The notes: a model not told the origin generated them from the sequence alone. Counted from the stretch's first letter, positions 1 through 5,202 are shown. The stretch: 5,202 nt of DNA from Actinomycetota bacterium (GCA_027729865.1 JAQCBM010000161.1:1-5202), one strand, 5' to 3'. Program-made: numbers and translations.

Positions 1-10
1 TGGTCGGCAT
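1..10 (-). CDS. Possible start of a divergent gene, cut by the left edge
   Basis: On the minus strand an ATG at 10-8 is followed by CCG ACC and runs off the window, so only Met-Pro-Thr would be visible. It is preceded by a purine-rich stretch, AGGGGGG at 22-16, five bases before the ATG, which is a plausible ribosome binding site. The placement would make bases 11-146 a divergent intergenic region shared with ileS. Three codons are far too few to say anything about the product, and the ATG could be a chance match. The call rests only on the start codon and its ribosome-binding-like sequence. Confidence 0.3.
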
Positions 11-39
11 TTTCGCCCCCCTCATCGACTCACCACCAA

Positions 40-69
40 CTGACCTACGCGGCGGCGCTTGCGAATGCT
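40..69 (+). promoter_or_regulatory. Candidate sigma70-type promoter for ileS, distal
   Basis: CTGACC (40-45) resembles the actinobacterial -35 TTGAC core and is followed after 18 bases by AATGCT (64-69), one mismatch from a TANNNT-type -10. Transcription would start near 76 and give an untranslated leader of about 70 nt that includes the hairpin over the ileS ribosome binding site. On the minus strand the same bases contain TAGCAT (70-65), a possible -10 for the divergent gene. Short motifs of this kind occur by chance, so confidence is low. Confidence 0.25.
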
Positions 70-70
70 A

Positions 71-94
71 GGCCCGTCCCCCGCGCCACGGGTC
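71..94 (+). other. Inverted repeat / possible hairpin upstream of ileS
   Basis: GGCCCGT (71-77) can pair with ACGGGTC (88-94), giving seven pairs including one G-U, with a 10-base C-rich loop. It lies between the distal promoter candidate and the ileS start. No T-run follows, so it is not an intrinsic terminator. The ACGGG half can also pair with CCCGT at 126-130, inside the hairpin over the ileS ribosome binding site. In a GC-rich region such pairings arise easily, and a role is not established. Confidence 0.25.
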
Positions 95-95
95 A

Positions 96-124
96 TCGGC
101 ACGCCGACCACTCGCGGCTATCCT
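96..124 (+). promoter_or_regulatory. Candidate sigma70-type promoter for ileS, proximal
   Basis: TATCCT (119-124) fits the TANNNT -10 pattern, and TCGGCA (96-101) matches four of six bases of TTGACA at a spacing of 17. Transcription would start near 131, only about 16 nt before the ATG, so the message would keep the AGGAGG site but lose the 5' half of the hairpin at 121-140. It competes with the distal candidate. Mapping the 5' end would decide whether the hairpin is ever transcribed. Confidence 0.3.
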
Positions 125-140
125 GCCCGTTCGGACAGGA
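121..140 (+). promoter_or_regulatory. Hairpin overlapping the ileS ribosome binding site
   Basis: TCCTG (121-125) pairs with CAGGA (136-140). After a C-A mismatch, CC (127-128) pairs with GG (133-134) around a GTTC loop. The 3' arm contains the first four bases of the AGGAGG ribosome binding site (137-142), which stands four bases before the ATG of ileS. If transcribed, the fold would hide part of the site and reduce initiation. Translational control of ileS by hiding this site is known in Actinobacteria through T-box leaders, but no T-box consensus is visible here, so this is a simple hairpin whose role is inferred. Confidence 0.35.
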
Positions 141-146
141 GGCGCT

Positions 147-3100
147 ATGTACAAGGCCGTGCCCGCGCAGATTGATCTGCCGGCCATGGAGCATCAGATT
201 CTGCATCTGTGGGATAGGGAATCGGTGTTCGAGCGCTCCGTCACGCAGGCTCAAGGGCGTCCTTTGTGGACCTTCTATGAGGGACCTCCCACGGCGAATG
301 GGACGCCCGGGGCTCATCACGTTGAGGCGAGAGTCTTCAAGGACATCTTTCCCCGCTACCGAACCATGAAGGGGTACTTCGTTCCCCGTCAGGCGGGCTG
401 GGACTGCCACGGACTTCCCGTTGAACTCGCCGTAGAGCGGGAACTGGGCTTCAGCGGCAAGCAGGACATCGAGGAATACGGCATAGCCGAGTTCAATGCC
501 AAATGCCGCGAATCCGTCCTCCGACACGTGGACGAGTTCACCGCGATGAGTGAGCGAATGGGCTTTTGGGTCGACACGGATACCGCCTATTGGACGATGA
601 ATCCGGACTACATCGAGAGCGTGTGGTGGTCCTTGAAGACCATCTTCGATAGGGGCCTACTCGTCCAAGATCATCGCGTCGCCCCGTACTGTCCTCGATG
701 CGGAACCGGACTCAGCGATCATGAGTTGGCGCAGGGTTACGAAACGGTTGTTGACCCATCGGTCTACGTCCAGTTCCCCGTTGCGTCCGGCCCATTGGCT
801 GAGAAGTACCCCGGAGTTTCCCTTCTCGTGTGGACCACCACGCCGTGGACGCTGGTAGCAAACACGGCCGTGGCGGTTAAGCCCGACGCCACATACGCCG
901 TGGTGCGCTCAGACGGTCACCAGTTCATCGTCGCCGAAGAACTGATCGCCCACGTATTCGGCGAAGCCGATGTGGAGATTCTCGAACGCTTACCCGGAAC
1001 CGAACTTGAGCGCACCGGCTATCACCGGCCGTTTGATCTCGTTGACATTCCTGATGCGCACTTTGTGATTTTGGCCGATTACGTCACCACGGACGATGGC
1101 ACCGGCCTGGTCCACCAGGCGCCGGCCTTCGGCGCGGATGACCTGCAGACTTGCCGGGCCTATGGGCTACCTGTCGTCAATCCGATAGCCGCCAACGGGC
1201 ATTTCGACGATTCCATTCCGCTCGTGGGTGGTCAGTTCTTCAAGAAGGCCGACGAAACGCTCACCCACGACCTCAAGACCCGCGGGCTGCTCTTTCGACG
1301 CGACCCATACGAACACTCCTACCCACACTGCTGGCGCTGCCACACCCCACTCATGTATTACGCGCAGCCATCGTGGTACGTGAAGACAACGGCGAAAAAG
1401 GACGAACTTCTCGAACAGAATGAAGCCACGAACTGGTACCCGCCCACCATCAAGTGGGGTCGCTACGGGGATTGGCTCACCAACAACGTCGACTGGGCGC
1501 TCTCGCGAAATCGCTACTGGGGCACGCCGCTGCCGATCTGGCGCTGCCCGGACGACCATCTCACTGCGGTGGGATCACTCGCGGAGCTCTCAAAACTGGC
1601 GGGATCGGATGTCAGTTCACTGGATCCCCACCGACCCTTCGTCGACGAGGTCACCATCTCGTGTCCCACGTGCGGTCAGCAAGCTGGGCGTGTTCCTGAA
1701 GTCATCGATTGTTGGTACGACTCCGGGGCGATGCCCTTTGCTGCACTCGGGTACCCGCACCGAAACGAAGACGCTTTCCACGAGCGCTATCCGGCGGACT
1801 TCATCTGCGAGGCCATCGACCAAACCCGCGGCTGGTTCTACTCGCTCATGGCGATCGGCACCCTTGTCTTCGATCAATCCTCGTACAAGAACGTCGTCTG
1901 CCTAGGTCACATCCTCGATGAGGATGGCCGAAAGATGAGTAAGCATCTCGGTAACGTGCTGGAACCCATTCCGCTGATGGATGATCACGGGGCGGATGCT
2001 GTGCGCTGGTTCATGCTCGCATCTGGATCACCATGGCAAGCGCGCCGGGTCGGGCATGCCGCGATTGCCGATGTGGTTCGTCGGACCCTGTTGACGTACT
2101 GGAACACGGTGTCCTTCCAATCGTTGTACGCGCGAACAGCACAGTGGCAGCCATCCGACGGCGCACCCGATCTCCACACTCGTCCACTCATCGACCAATG
2201 GCTGATATCCGAAGCGCATCGCCTCGCCCGCGACGTCGACGATGCCCTAGAGAATTTCGACACCCAGCGCGGTGGGCGCATTCTGGCTGCGTTCGTAGAT
2301 GACCTATCGAATTGGTACGTCCGACGTTCGAGGCGCCGCTTCTGGGACGGTGACCCAGCTGCCTTGGCCACGTTGCACGAAGCTCTGCGCATCGTCACGT
2401 TGTGCATGGCGCCGTACACACCGTTCATCACCGAACGCGTCTGGCAGGACCTGTTCAGACCCACGGATGACACGGCTCCCGATTCGGTTCACCTTGCTTC
2501 CTGGCCAACCTCCGATCCACTGATCATTAACGACGATCTCGGCGAGCAAATGGCCTTGGTTCGCCGGGTTGTCGAACTAGGTCGCGCTGCTCGCGCAAGC
2601 AGCAGTGTTCGCACCCGCCAGCCTCTGAGTCGGGCCTTGGTCTCGGCTCCAGGGTGGTCGGAGCTACCCGACCAATTGGTTGCCGAGGTTGCCGAGGAAC
2701 TCAACGTTCGATCCGTCGACCCCTTGGGCGAGGAAGCCGGACTTGTCGATGTGAGCGTCAAACCGAACTTCCGCGAACTCGGCAGCAGGTTCGGTAAGGC
2801 GACCCCGGGCATCGCGCGAGCCATTTCCGAAGCCGACCCCACAACGCTGGTAGACACCATCCGCTCACGTGGGCAGGCAACGGTAATGGTCGATTCGGCC
2901 GAGGTAGAAGTGCTTCCCGCTGACGTCATCATCGCTGAGTCACCGCGCGAAGGGTGGGCAGTTGCCAGCGACAGCGAGGACTCGGTCGCGATCGATCTTC
3001 ACATTGATGAGGACTTGCGTCGGGCTGGGCTTGCCCGTGAGATCGTCCGCTCAATCCAGGAGACACGCAAGGGAGCCGGGCTCGACATCACGGATCGAAT

Positions 3101-3269
3101 CAACGTTTCCTGGACCAGCGCCGACCCCGACATCGCAGCCGTCTTCGACGTCCACGGCAGCGAGATATCCGGTGAGGTTCTTGCTATCTCGCTCGTGTCT
3201 GTTCACCAGGCGGATGGCTTTCTCGTAACAACGGACCTGCCGGTGGAGATTCGGTTGCAGCGCGCCTAA
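147..3269 (+). CDS. ileS: Isoleucyl-tRNA synthetase, IleRS2-like, with GAHH signature
   Basis: This cytoplasmic class I synthetase activates isoleucine with ATP and loads it onto tRNA-Ile. The 1040 residues are full length for actinobacterial IleRS. The catalytic fold begins with GPPTANGTPGAHH, in which the HIGH signature reads GAHH (residues 55-58). The CP1 editing domain (about 195-400) has the threonine-rich WTTTPWTL at 229-236 and the Asp pair 331-332, as expected for clearing misloaded valine. Metal-site cysteine pairs are C182/C185 with C395/C398. A second set has C506/C509 but only C467 plus H471 on the other side. AIDQTRGWF (556-564) and KMSKH (596-600, the usual actinobacterial form of KMSKS) complete the active site. 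The anticodon-binding domain contains SNWYVRRSRRRFW (721-733). The C-terminal part (about 949-985) resembles the DUF5915-type tail of IleRS2 and lacks the E. coli zinc finger. ATG 147 is supported by AGGAGG at 137-142. Assigning type 2 is my inference from the signature and tail; the enzyme call itself is secure. Confidence 0.98.
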   Translation: MYKAVPAQIDLPAMEHQILHLWDRESVFERSVTQAQGRPLWTFYEGPPTANGTPGAHHVEARVFKDIFPRYRTMKGYFVPRQAGWDCHGLPVELAVERELGFSGKQDIEEYGIAEFNAKCRESVLRHVDEFTAMSERMGFWVDTDTAYWTMNPDYIESVWWSLKTIFDRGLLVQDHRVAPYCPRCGTGLSDHELAQGYETVVDPSVYVQFPVASGPLAEKYPGVSLLVWTTTPWTLVANTAVAVKPDATYAVVRSDGHQFIVAEELIAHVFGEADVEILERLPGTELERTGYHRPFDLVDIPDAHFVILADYVTTDDGTGLVHQAPAFGADDLQTCRAYGLPVVNPIAANGHFDDSIPLVGGQFFKKADETLTHDLKTRGLLFRRDPYEHSYPHCWRCHTPLMYYAQPSWYVKTTAKKDELLEQNEATNWYPPTIKWGRYGDWLTNNVDWALSRNRYWGTPLPIWRCPDDHLTAVGSLAELSKLAGSDVSSLDPHRPFVDEVTISCPTCGQQAGRVPEVIDCWYDSGAMPFAALGYPHRNEDAFHERYPADFICEAIDQTRGWFYSLMAIGTLVFDQSSYKNVVCLGHILDEDGRKMSKHLGNVLEPIPLMDDHGADAVRWFMLASGSPWQARRVGHAAIADVVRRTLLTYWNTVSFQSLYARTAQWQPSDGAPDLHTRPLIDQWLISEAHRLARDVDDALENFDTQRGGRILAAFVDDLSNWYVRRSRRRFWDGDPAALATLHEALRIVTLCMAPYTPFITERVWQDLFRPTDDTAPDSVHLASWPTSDPLIINDDLGEQMALVRRVVELGRAARASSSVRTRQPLSRALVSAPGWSELPDQLVAEVAEELNVRSVDPLGEEAGLVDVSVKPNFRELGSRFGKATPGIARAISEADPTTLVDTIRSRGQATVMVDSAEVEVLPADVIIAESPREGWAVASDSEDSVAIDLHIDEDLRRAGLAREIVRSIQETRKGAGLDITDRINVSWTSADPDIAAVFDVHGSEISGEVLAISLVSVHQADGFLVTTDLPVEIRLQRA

Positions 3270-3712
3270 CGAGGCTCAATGTGCAGCTCATCGACGAGCT
3301 TAAGTTGCTCGGTGAGCATCCGACGAACGTCCTCACGCACGCGCAGCAACTCGGCAACCACCGGTTGCTCCTGATCACGCACAATCGGGTTTTCAGCCGT
3401 GGTCTCGACATCAGCCGAGTCCGCGATCCCGGTCACGATGGTGTTGTGACCATCGTTGGGGGACACGGGTGCACTCAAGGCACGGCATTCATCAAGTTCC
3501 GCTTCCACGCTCTCGAGTCGAGCCTGAAGTTGGTGAACCTGTGAACGCAACGCGTCTGCCTCATCACGGCTATTGCGAAGCCCAGTCGCGTAGGACTCCA
3601 CAGACGTTTCGATCGCGTCCAAAAAGGCATCGACCTCTGTCATGTCGTAGCCGGCACGCATTCGGGTGGTACCGAAACGAACGTCGCGGATGTCTTGCGG
3701 ACTCAGTTCCAC
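3266..3712 (-). CDS. divIVA: Short DivIVA-domain protein
   Basis: DivIVA proteins bind curved membrane at poles and septa; in Actinobacteria Wag31/DivIVA directs polar wall growth. The N-terminal DivIVA domain (about 1-42) is clear: VRFGTTRMRAGYDMTEVDAF, then LDAIE. Coiled coil is likely at about 44-78. A polar, low-structure linker (about 79-115) leads to a second charged helix at about 118-144. At 148 residues it is much shorter than mycobacterial Wag31 (about 260) and closer to Bacillus DivIVA (about 164). The segment between the conserved Phe and Gly-Tyr reads GTTRMRA and lacks the SKPPIGKR-like loop of Wag31. The GTG start at 3712 follows a weak AGGG (3723-3720) that overlaps the yggT stop; an in-frame TAG at 3724-3722 rules out a longer start. 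It is last in the operon, and its TAG interlocks with the ileS stop. Family is certain; equivalence to Wag31 rests on position. Confidence 0.9.
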   Translation of the reverse strand: MELSPQDIRDVRFGTTRMRAGYDMTEVDAFLDAIETSVESYATGLRNSRDEADALRSQVHQLQARLESVEAELDECRALSAPVSPNDGHNTIVTGIADSADVETTAENPIVRDQEQPVVAELLRVREDVRRMLTEQLKLVDELHIEPR

Positions 3713-3721
3713 AATCGGACC

Positions 3722-4006
3722 CTAGAGCAGCACAGCGAAATTGATGAGTAACTGCACGCCGAGAATCAGGACCAAGAAGGCCAAGTCCAATGAAACGCTG
3801 CCCAGCCGCAGCGGTGGAATCACCTTCCGCAGAGCTCGCAGCGGCGGATCGGTGATGGTGTACACGAACTCGGCGACAAGCAGCAGCGGGCCTCTTGGCT
3901 GCCAGGATCGAGCAAAAATCTGCACGAAGTCCAGCACCAGCCGAGCGATGAGGACAAGCCAATAGAGCCAAAGAACGGTGCCAAGTATCTGGCCGATGAT
4001 GCTCAC
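3722..4006 (-). CDS. yggT: YggT family membrane protein (YlmG)
   Basis: This is a 94-residue integral membrane protein of the YggT/YlmG family, commonly encoded between sepF and divIVA; its exact role is poorly defined, with links to division, membrane organisation and, in plastids, nucleoid distribution. Two hydrophobic segments are visible, about residues 5-30 and 72-94. The loop between them carries the family signature around ITDPPLRALRKVIPPLR (51-67), close to the consensus DPxLxxxRxxIPP. Positive charges concentrate in this loop (R33, R38, R57, R60, K61, R67), suggesting that it faces the cytoplasm with both ends outside (inference). The GTG at 4006 is chosen because AGGGAG (4022-4017) lies ten bases upstream and the first helix begins at once. 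The gap from sepF is 26 nt and to divIVA 9 nt. The strong hairpin at 4026-4057 ends just before its ribosome binding site. Confidence 0.93.
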   Translation of the reverse strand: MSIIGQILGTVLWLYWLVLIARLVLDFVQIFARSWQPRGPLLLVAEFVYTITDPPLRALRKVIPPLRLGSVSLDLAFLVLILGVQLLINFAVLL

Positions 4007-4025
4007 CGTGAGGTCACTCCCTTAT

Positions 4026-4057
4026 GGATGGCTCAACTTTGGTTGAAGAAGCCATCC
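4026..4057 (-). other. Strong hairpin at the sepF end, before yggT
   Basis: The two arms GGATGGC (4026-4032) and GCCATCC (4051-4057) pair perfectly. Inside them TCAAC (4033-4037) pairs with GTTGA (4042-4046) around a four-base loop, leaving four unpaired bases (4047-4050) on one side. That makes twelve pairs in all. In the minus-strand message the fold covers the last sepF codons and stop, and ends four bases before the yggT ribosome binding site. The message continues ATAAGGGAG with no U-run, so this is not an ordinary intrinsic terminator. A processing, stabilising or translation-adjusting element is possible. Confidence 0.55.
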
Positions 4058-4611
4058 TCGGCTATCTGCGCCCGAGCCTGGTCACCGAGGTCGACGTTCG
4101 CGGGTGACAACAAGAAGACTTTGCCAGTGATCCGCTCGATGGTGCCGTGTAGGCCAAAGACAAGTCCCGCCGCGAAATCAATGATCCTCTTGGCGTCCAT
4201 GTCGTCCATATCGCCAAGATTCATGATGACCGGAACGCCGACCCGGAACTCTTCTCCGATCCGGCGCGCATCGTTGTAGGAGCGAGGGTGAATGGTCTCG
4301 ATTCGGCTCAGGTCTCCCACCGGAATTCCTCGCCCCGGAAGCGGAGCCGACGTAGGAAGCCGATCCGCGGAGGAGTCAGCGCGGAAAGTGCGAACGGCGC
4401 GAGGCTCGCTAATCGGTCGGACGCTTCGCACGGCGTAGCGATCAACGTCGTCCTCTTGGTCGTACTGATCCTTGAAGCCCCGACGACTGGCGCGCTTCTC
4501 GCGCCTGGACTCGCGAGCCGGCTCGTCGTAGTCGTCGTATCCATCGTCGACATCGGAGTCGTCTTCAACCAAGCCGAGATACACCGCCATCTTGCGCATA
4601 GCCCCTGGCAC
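4033..4611 (-). CDS. sepF: Cell division protein SepF
   Basis: SepF binds the C-terminal tail of FtsZ, tethers it to the membrane and helps align the Z-ring. In Actinobacteria, which lack FtsA, it is the main membrane anchor. The 192 residues show the expected parts: a short N-terminal amphipathic, membrane-targeting helix (MPGAMRKMAVYLGL, 1-14); a charged, probably disordered linker (about 15-100) with an Asp/Tyr-rich stretch (17-30) followed by an Arg/Lys-rich stretch (33-47); and the folded SepF domain (about 103-187), with IETIHPRSYNDARRIGEEF and VPVIMNLGDMDD. The protein ends GFFNQS, as in other actinobacterial SepF. The GTG at 4611 is preferred to the Met at residues 5 or 8 because a strong AAGGAGG stands six bases upstream and the extra residues PGAM are family-like. 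It lies 56 nt after yggS and 26 nt before yggT, in one apparent operon. Confidence 0.97.
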   Translation of the reverse strand: MPGAMRKMAVYLGLVEDDSDVDDGYDDYDEPARESRREKRASRRGFKDQYDQEDDVDRYAVRSVRPISEPRAVRTFRADSSADRLPTSAPLPGRGIPVGDLSRIETIHPRSYNDARRIGEEFRVGVPVIMNLGDMDDMDAKRIIDFAAGLVFGLHGTIERITGKVFLLSPANVDLGDQARAQIAEDGFFNQS

Positions 4612-4617
4612 GGTGCA

Positions 4618-4624
4618 CCTCCTT
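4618..4624 (-). promoter_or_regulatory. Strong ribosome binding site of sepF
   Basis: AAGGAGG, followed by TG (4624-4616 on the minus strand), is a near-full complement of the 16S rRNA 3' end and lies six bases before the GTG at 4611. It is the best ribosome binding site in the window and fixes GTG as the sepF start. By comparison yggT and divIVA have AGGGAG and AGGG, so SepF is probably translated more strongly than the two genes after it (inference). Confidence 0.85.
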
Positions 4625-4647
4625 GAATTCGTCCCGTCGAGCCCATT

Positions 4648-4666
4648 GTCGGCGGATCGCTCCGAC
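4648..4666 (-). other. Small inverted repeat after the yggS stop
   Basis: GTCGG (4648-4652) and CCGAC (4662-4666) can form a five-pair stem with a nine-base loop, in the 56-nt gap between yggS and sepF. There is no U-run after it, so termination is unlikely. I see no -10 hexamer of the TANNNT type in this gap, so sepF probably depends on a promoter further upstream, outside the window. Confidence 0.25.
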
Positions 4667-4667
4667 G

Positions 4668-5202
4668 CTACTGCACAGCAGGCCGTTGCCCGAGTATCGC
4701 TCCCCCGATGCGCACTTGTGTCGCCCCGCAGGCGACCGCTTCCTCGAGGTCCTGGCTCATGCCCGCGGAGATAGTGACCGCTTCAGGCCACCGTTTCCGA
4801 AGATCTGCGGACACGCGGGCCAACTTCGTGAAGGCCTCGGCAGGATCGACGCCGGTGTCGGGGTGTGGTGCGACGGCCATCACCCCGGCAAGCCGAAGCT
4901 CCGGTCGAGATGCAATCGCGGTGGCCAGCTCTGGTACCTGCTCGACCAAGGCGCCTCCGCGTTCGGCCGGGCCCTGACCATCGCCGCCCTGGACGTGCGG
5001 CGGGTCCAAGTTCACCTGAATCAGAACTTCGAGCGGTGTTGAGCGCTCAACTCGCGCAGCAGCATCGGCTAGTGGCGCAACCAATGCCATGCGATCGACG
5101 GACTCGACGATGTCGGCCCACCTGGCTACCGATCCCACCTTGTTGCGCTGCAAACGCCCGATCATGTGCCATAGAAGCCCTGAAGCCTGGACCTCGAGTT
5201 TC
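4668..5202 (-). CDS. yggS: YggS/PLPBP family pyridoxal-phosphate homeostasis protein, 5' end missing
   Basis: YggS proteins are cytosolic, alanine-racemase-like single-domain barrels that bind pyridoxal 5'-phosphate without a known catalytic activity and keep B6 vitamers and amino-acid pools in balance. The frame is open to the right edge: reading begins ...KLEVQASGLLWHMIGRLQRNK, so the Met at 5165 is internal. About 177 C-terminal residues are present; the N-terminal part with the PLP-binding lysine is outside the window. Family marks present are WHMIGRLQRNK, VLIQVNLD, RLAGVMAVAP, SAGMSQDLEEAV (from 4769) and VRIGGAILGQR (4715-4683); the last two are the phosphate-binding end of the barrel. 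The loop after VNLD (PPHVQGGDGQGPAERGG) is somewhat long and Gly-rich. The TAG stop at 4670-4668 is 56 nt before sepF. The position beside sepF is the usual one (YlmE in Bacillus). Confidence 0.95.
   Translation of the reverse strand, partial: KLEVQASGLLWHMIGRLQRNKVGSVARWADIVESVDRMALVAPLADAAARVERSTPLEVLIQVNLDPPHVQGGDGQGPAERGGALVEQVPELATAIASRPELRLAGVMAVAPHPDTGVDPAEAFTKLARVSADLRKRWPEAVTISAGMSQDLEEAVACGATQVRIGGAILGQRPAVQ

Noticed and set aside
1..110. Eight-base inverted repeat TGGTCGGC (1-8) and GCCGACCA (103-110)
   Set aside because: The arms are about 95 bases apart, the left arm may be coding for a divergent gene, and one such match is not surprising in a GC-rich region of this size.
1..146. 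T-box riboswitch upstream of ileS
   Set aside because: I looked for it because T-boxes often control actinobacterial ileS, but there is no TGGNACCGC-like bulge, no specifier loop context and too little room for the usual stems.
93..527. 144-codon minus-strand open frame over the start of ileS
   Set aside because: It is antisense to the conserved catalytic domain of ileS, has no recognisable motif, and is what GC-rich coding DNA gives by chance.
1420..1905. 161-codon plus-strand open frame in a second frame of ileS
   Set aside because: It lies fully inside ileS, has Arg/Ser/Thr-rich composition typical of an out-of-frame reading, and shows no domain.
1985..2473. 162-codon minus-strand open frame within ileS
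   Set aside because: It is Arg/Ser-rich shadow sequence opposite conserved ileS coding sequence, with no family match I recognise.
3281..3305. Terminator between ileS and divIVA (AGCTC/GAGCT inverted repeat)
   Set aside because: It is only five pairs, lies within divIVA coding sequence and has no T-run in either direction.
3281..3544. Small plus-strand open frame directly after ileS
   Set aside because: It is the antisense of the divIVA coding sequence, whose own frame matches a known family.
3570..3971. 133-codon minus-strand frame across yggT and divIVA
   Set aside because: It overlaps both real genes in another frame, and its Ala/Arg/Ser composition carries no motif.
4525..4565. GTCGTC-type short repeat in sepF
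   Set aside because: It encodes the Asp/Tyr-rich acidic part of the SepF linker and is a codon-level low-complexity stretch, not a tandem repeat element.
4288..4626. 112-codon plus-strand frame opposite sepF
   Set aside because: It is the complement of the SepF linker and N-terminus. Its Val-rich stretch (LVVVVVSIVDIGVV) only mirrors the Asp/Tyr codons of sepF.

Overview
This window looks like part of the chromosome of a high-GC actinobacterium. The signs are a SepF with a typical actinobacterial start (MRKMAVYLGLVEDD) and end (GFFNQS), GTG starts on three of the five clear genes, and the gene order yggS-sepF-yggT-divIVA without the ylmH gene that Firmicutes carry. The isoleucyl-tRNA synthetase also has the family features usual in Actinobacteria. 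I cannot name a genus from the sequence alone.

Layout, left to right. Bases 1-146 are a short noncoding region. It probably separates ileS from a divergent gene whose first three codons may lie at the extreme left edge. It holds candidate promoter elements and a hairpin that covers part of the ileS ribosome binding site, but no recognisable T-box. Bases 147-3269 (+) are a complete ileS of 1040 codons with an altered class I signature, GAHH in place of HIGH. Bases 3266-5202 (-) are a tightly packed cell-division gene set, transcribed right to left: yggS (5' end cut by the window edge), sepF, yggT and a short divIVA-domain gene. The gaps are 56, 26 and 9 nt, as expected for one operon. The division genes run tail-to-tail into ileS, and the ileS and divIVA stop codons interlock (4-nt overlap), leaving no room for a conventional terminator between them.

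Together the minus-strand genes form the tail of the division and cell wall (dcw) cluster that normally follows ftsZ. SepF anchors FtsZ to the membrane, DivIVA-family proteins mark curved membrane and poles and direct wall growth, YggT is a small membrane protein of the same locus, and YggS is a pyridoxal-phosphate homeostasis protein. By this synteny ftsZ would lie beyond the right edge (inference). The ileS product charges tRNA-Ile and is functionally unrelated, although ileS also sits beside divIVA in Bacillus subtilis, there in the same direction.

I see no mobile element, CRISPR array, tRNA or rRNA gene, and no new multi-gene system. The points most worth a second look are the GAHH signature of the synthetase (a predictor of strong mupirocin resistance), the short atypical DivIVA at the usual wag31/divIVA position, the strong hairpin between sepF and yggT, and the interlocked stop codons.
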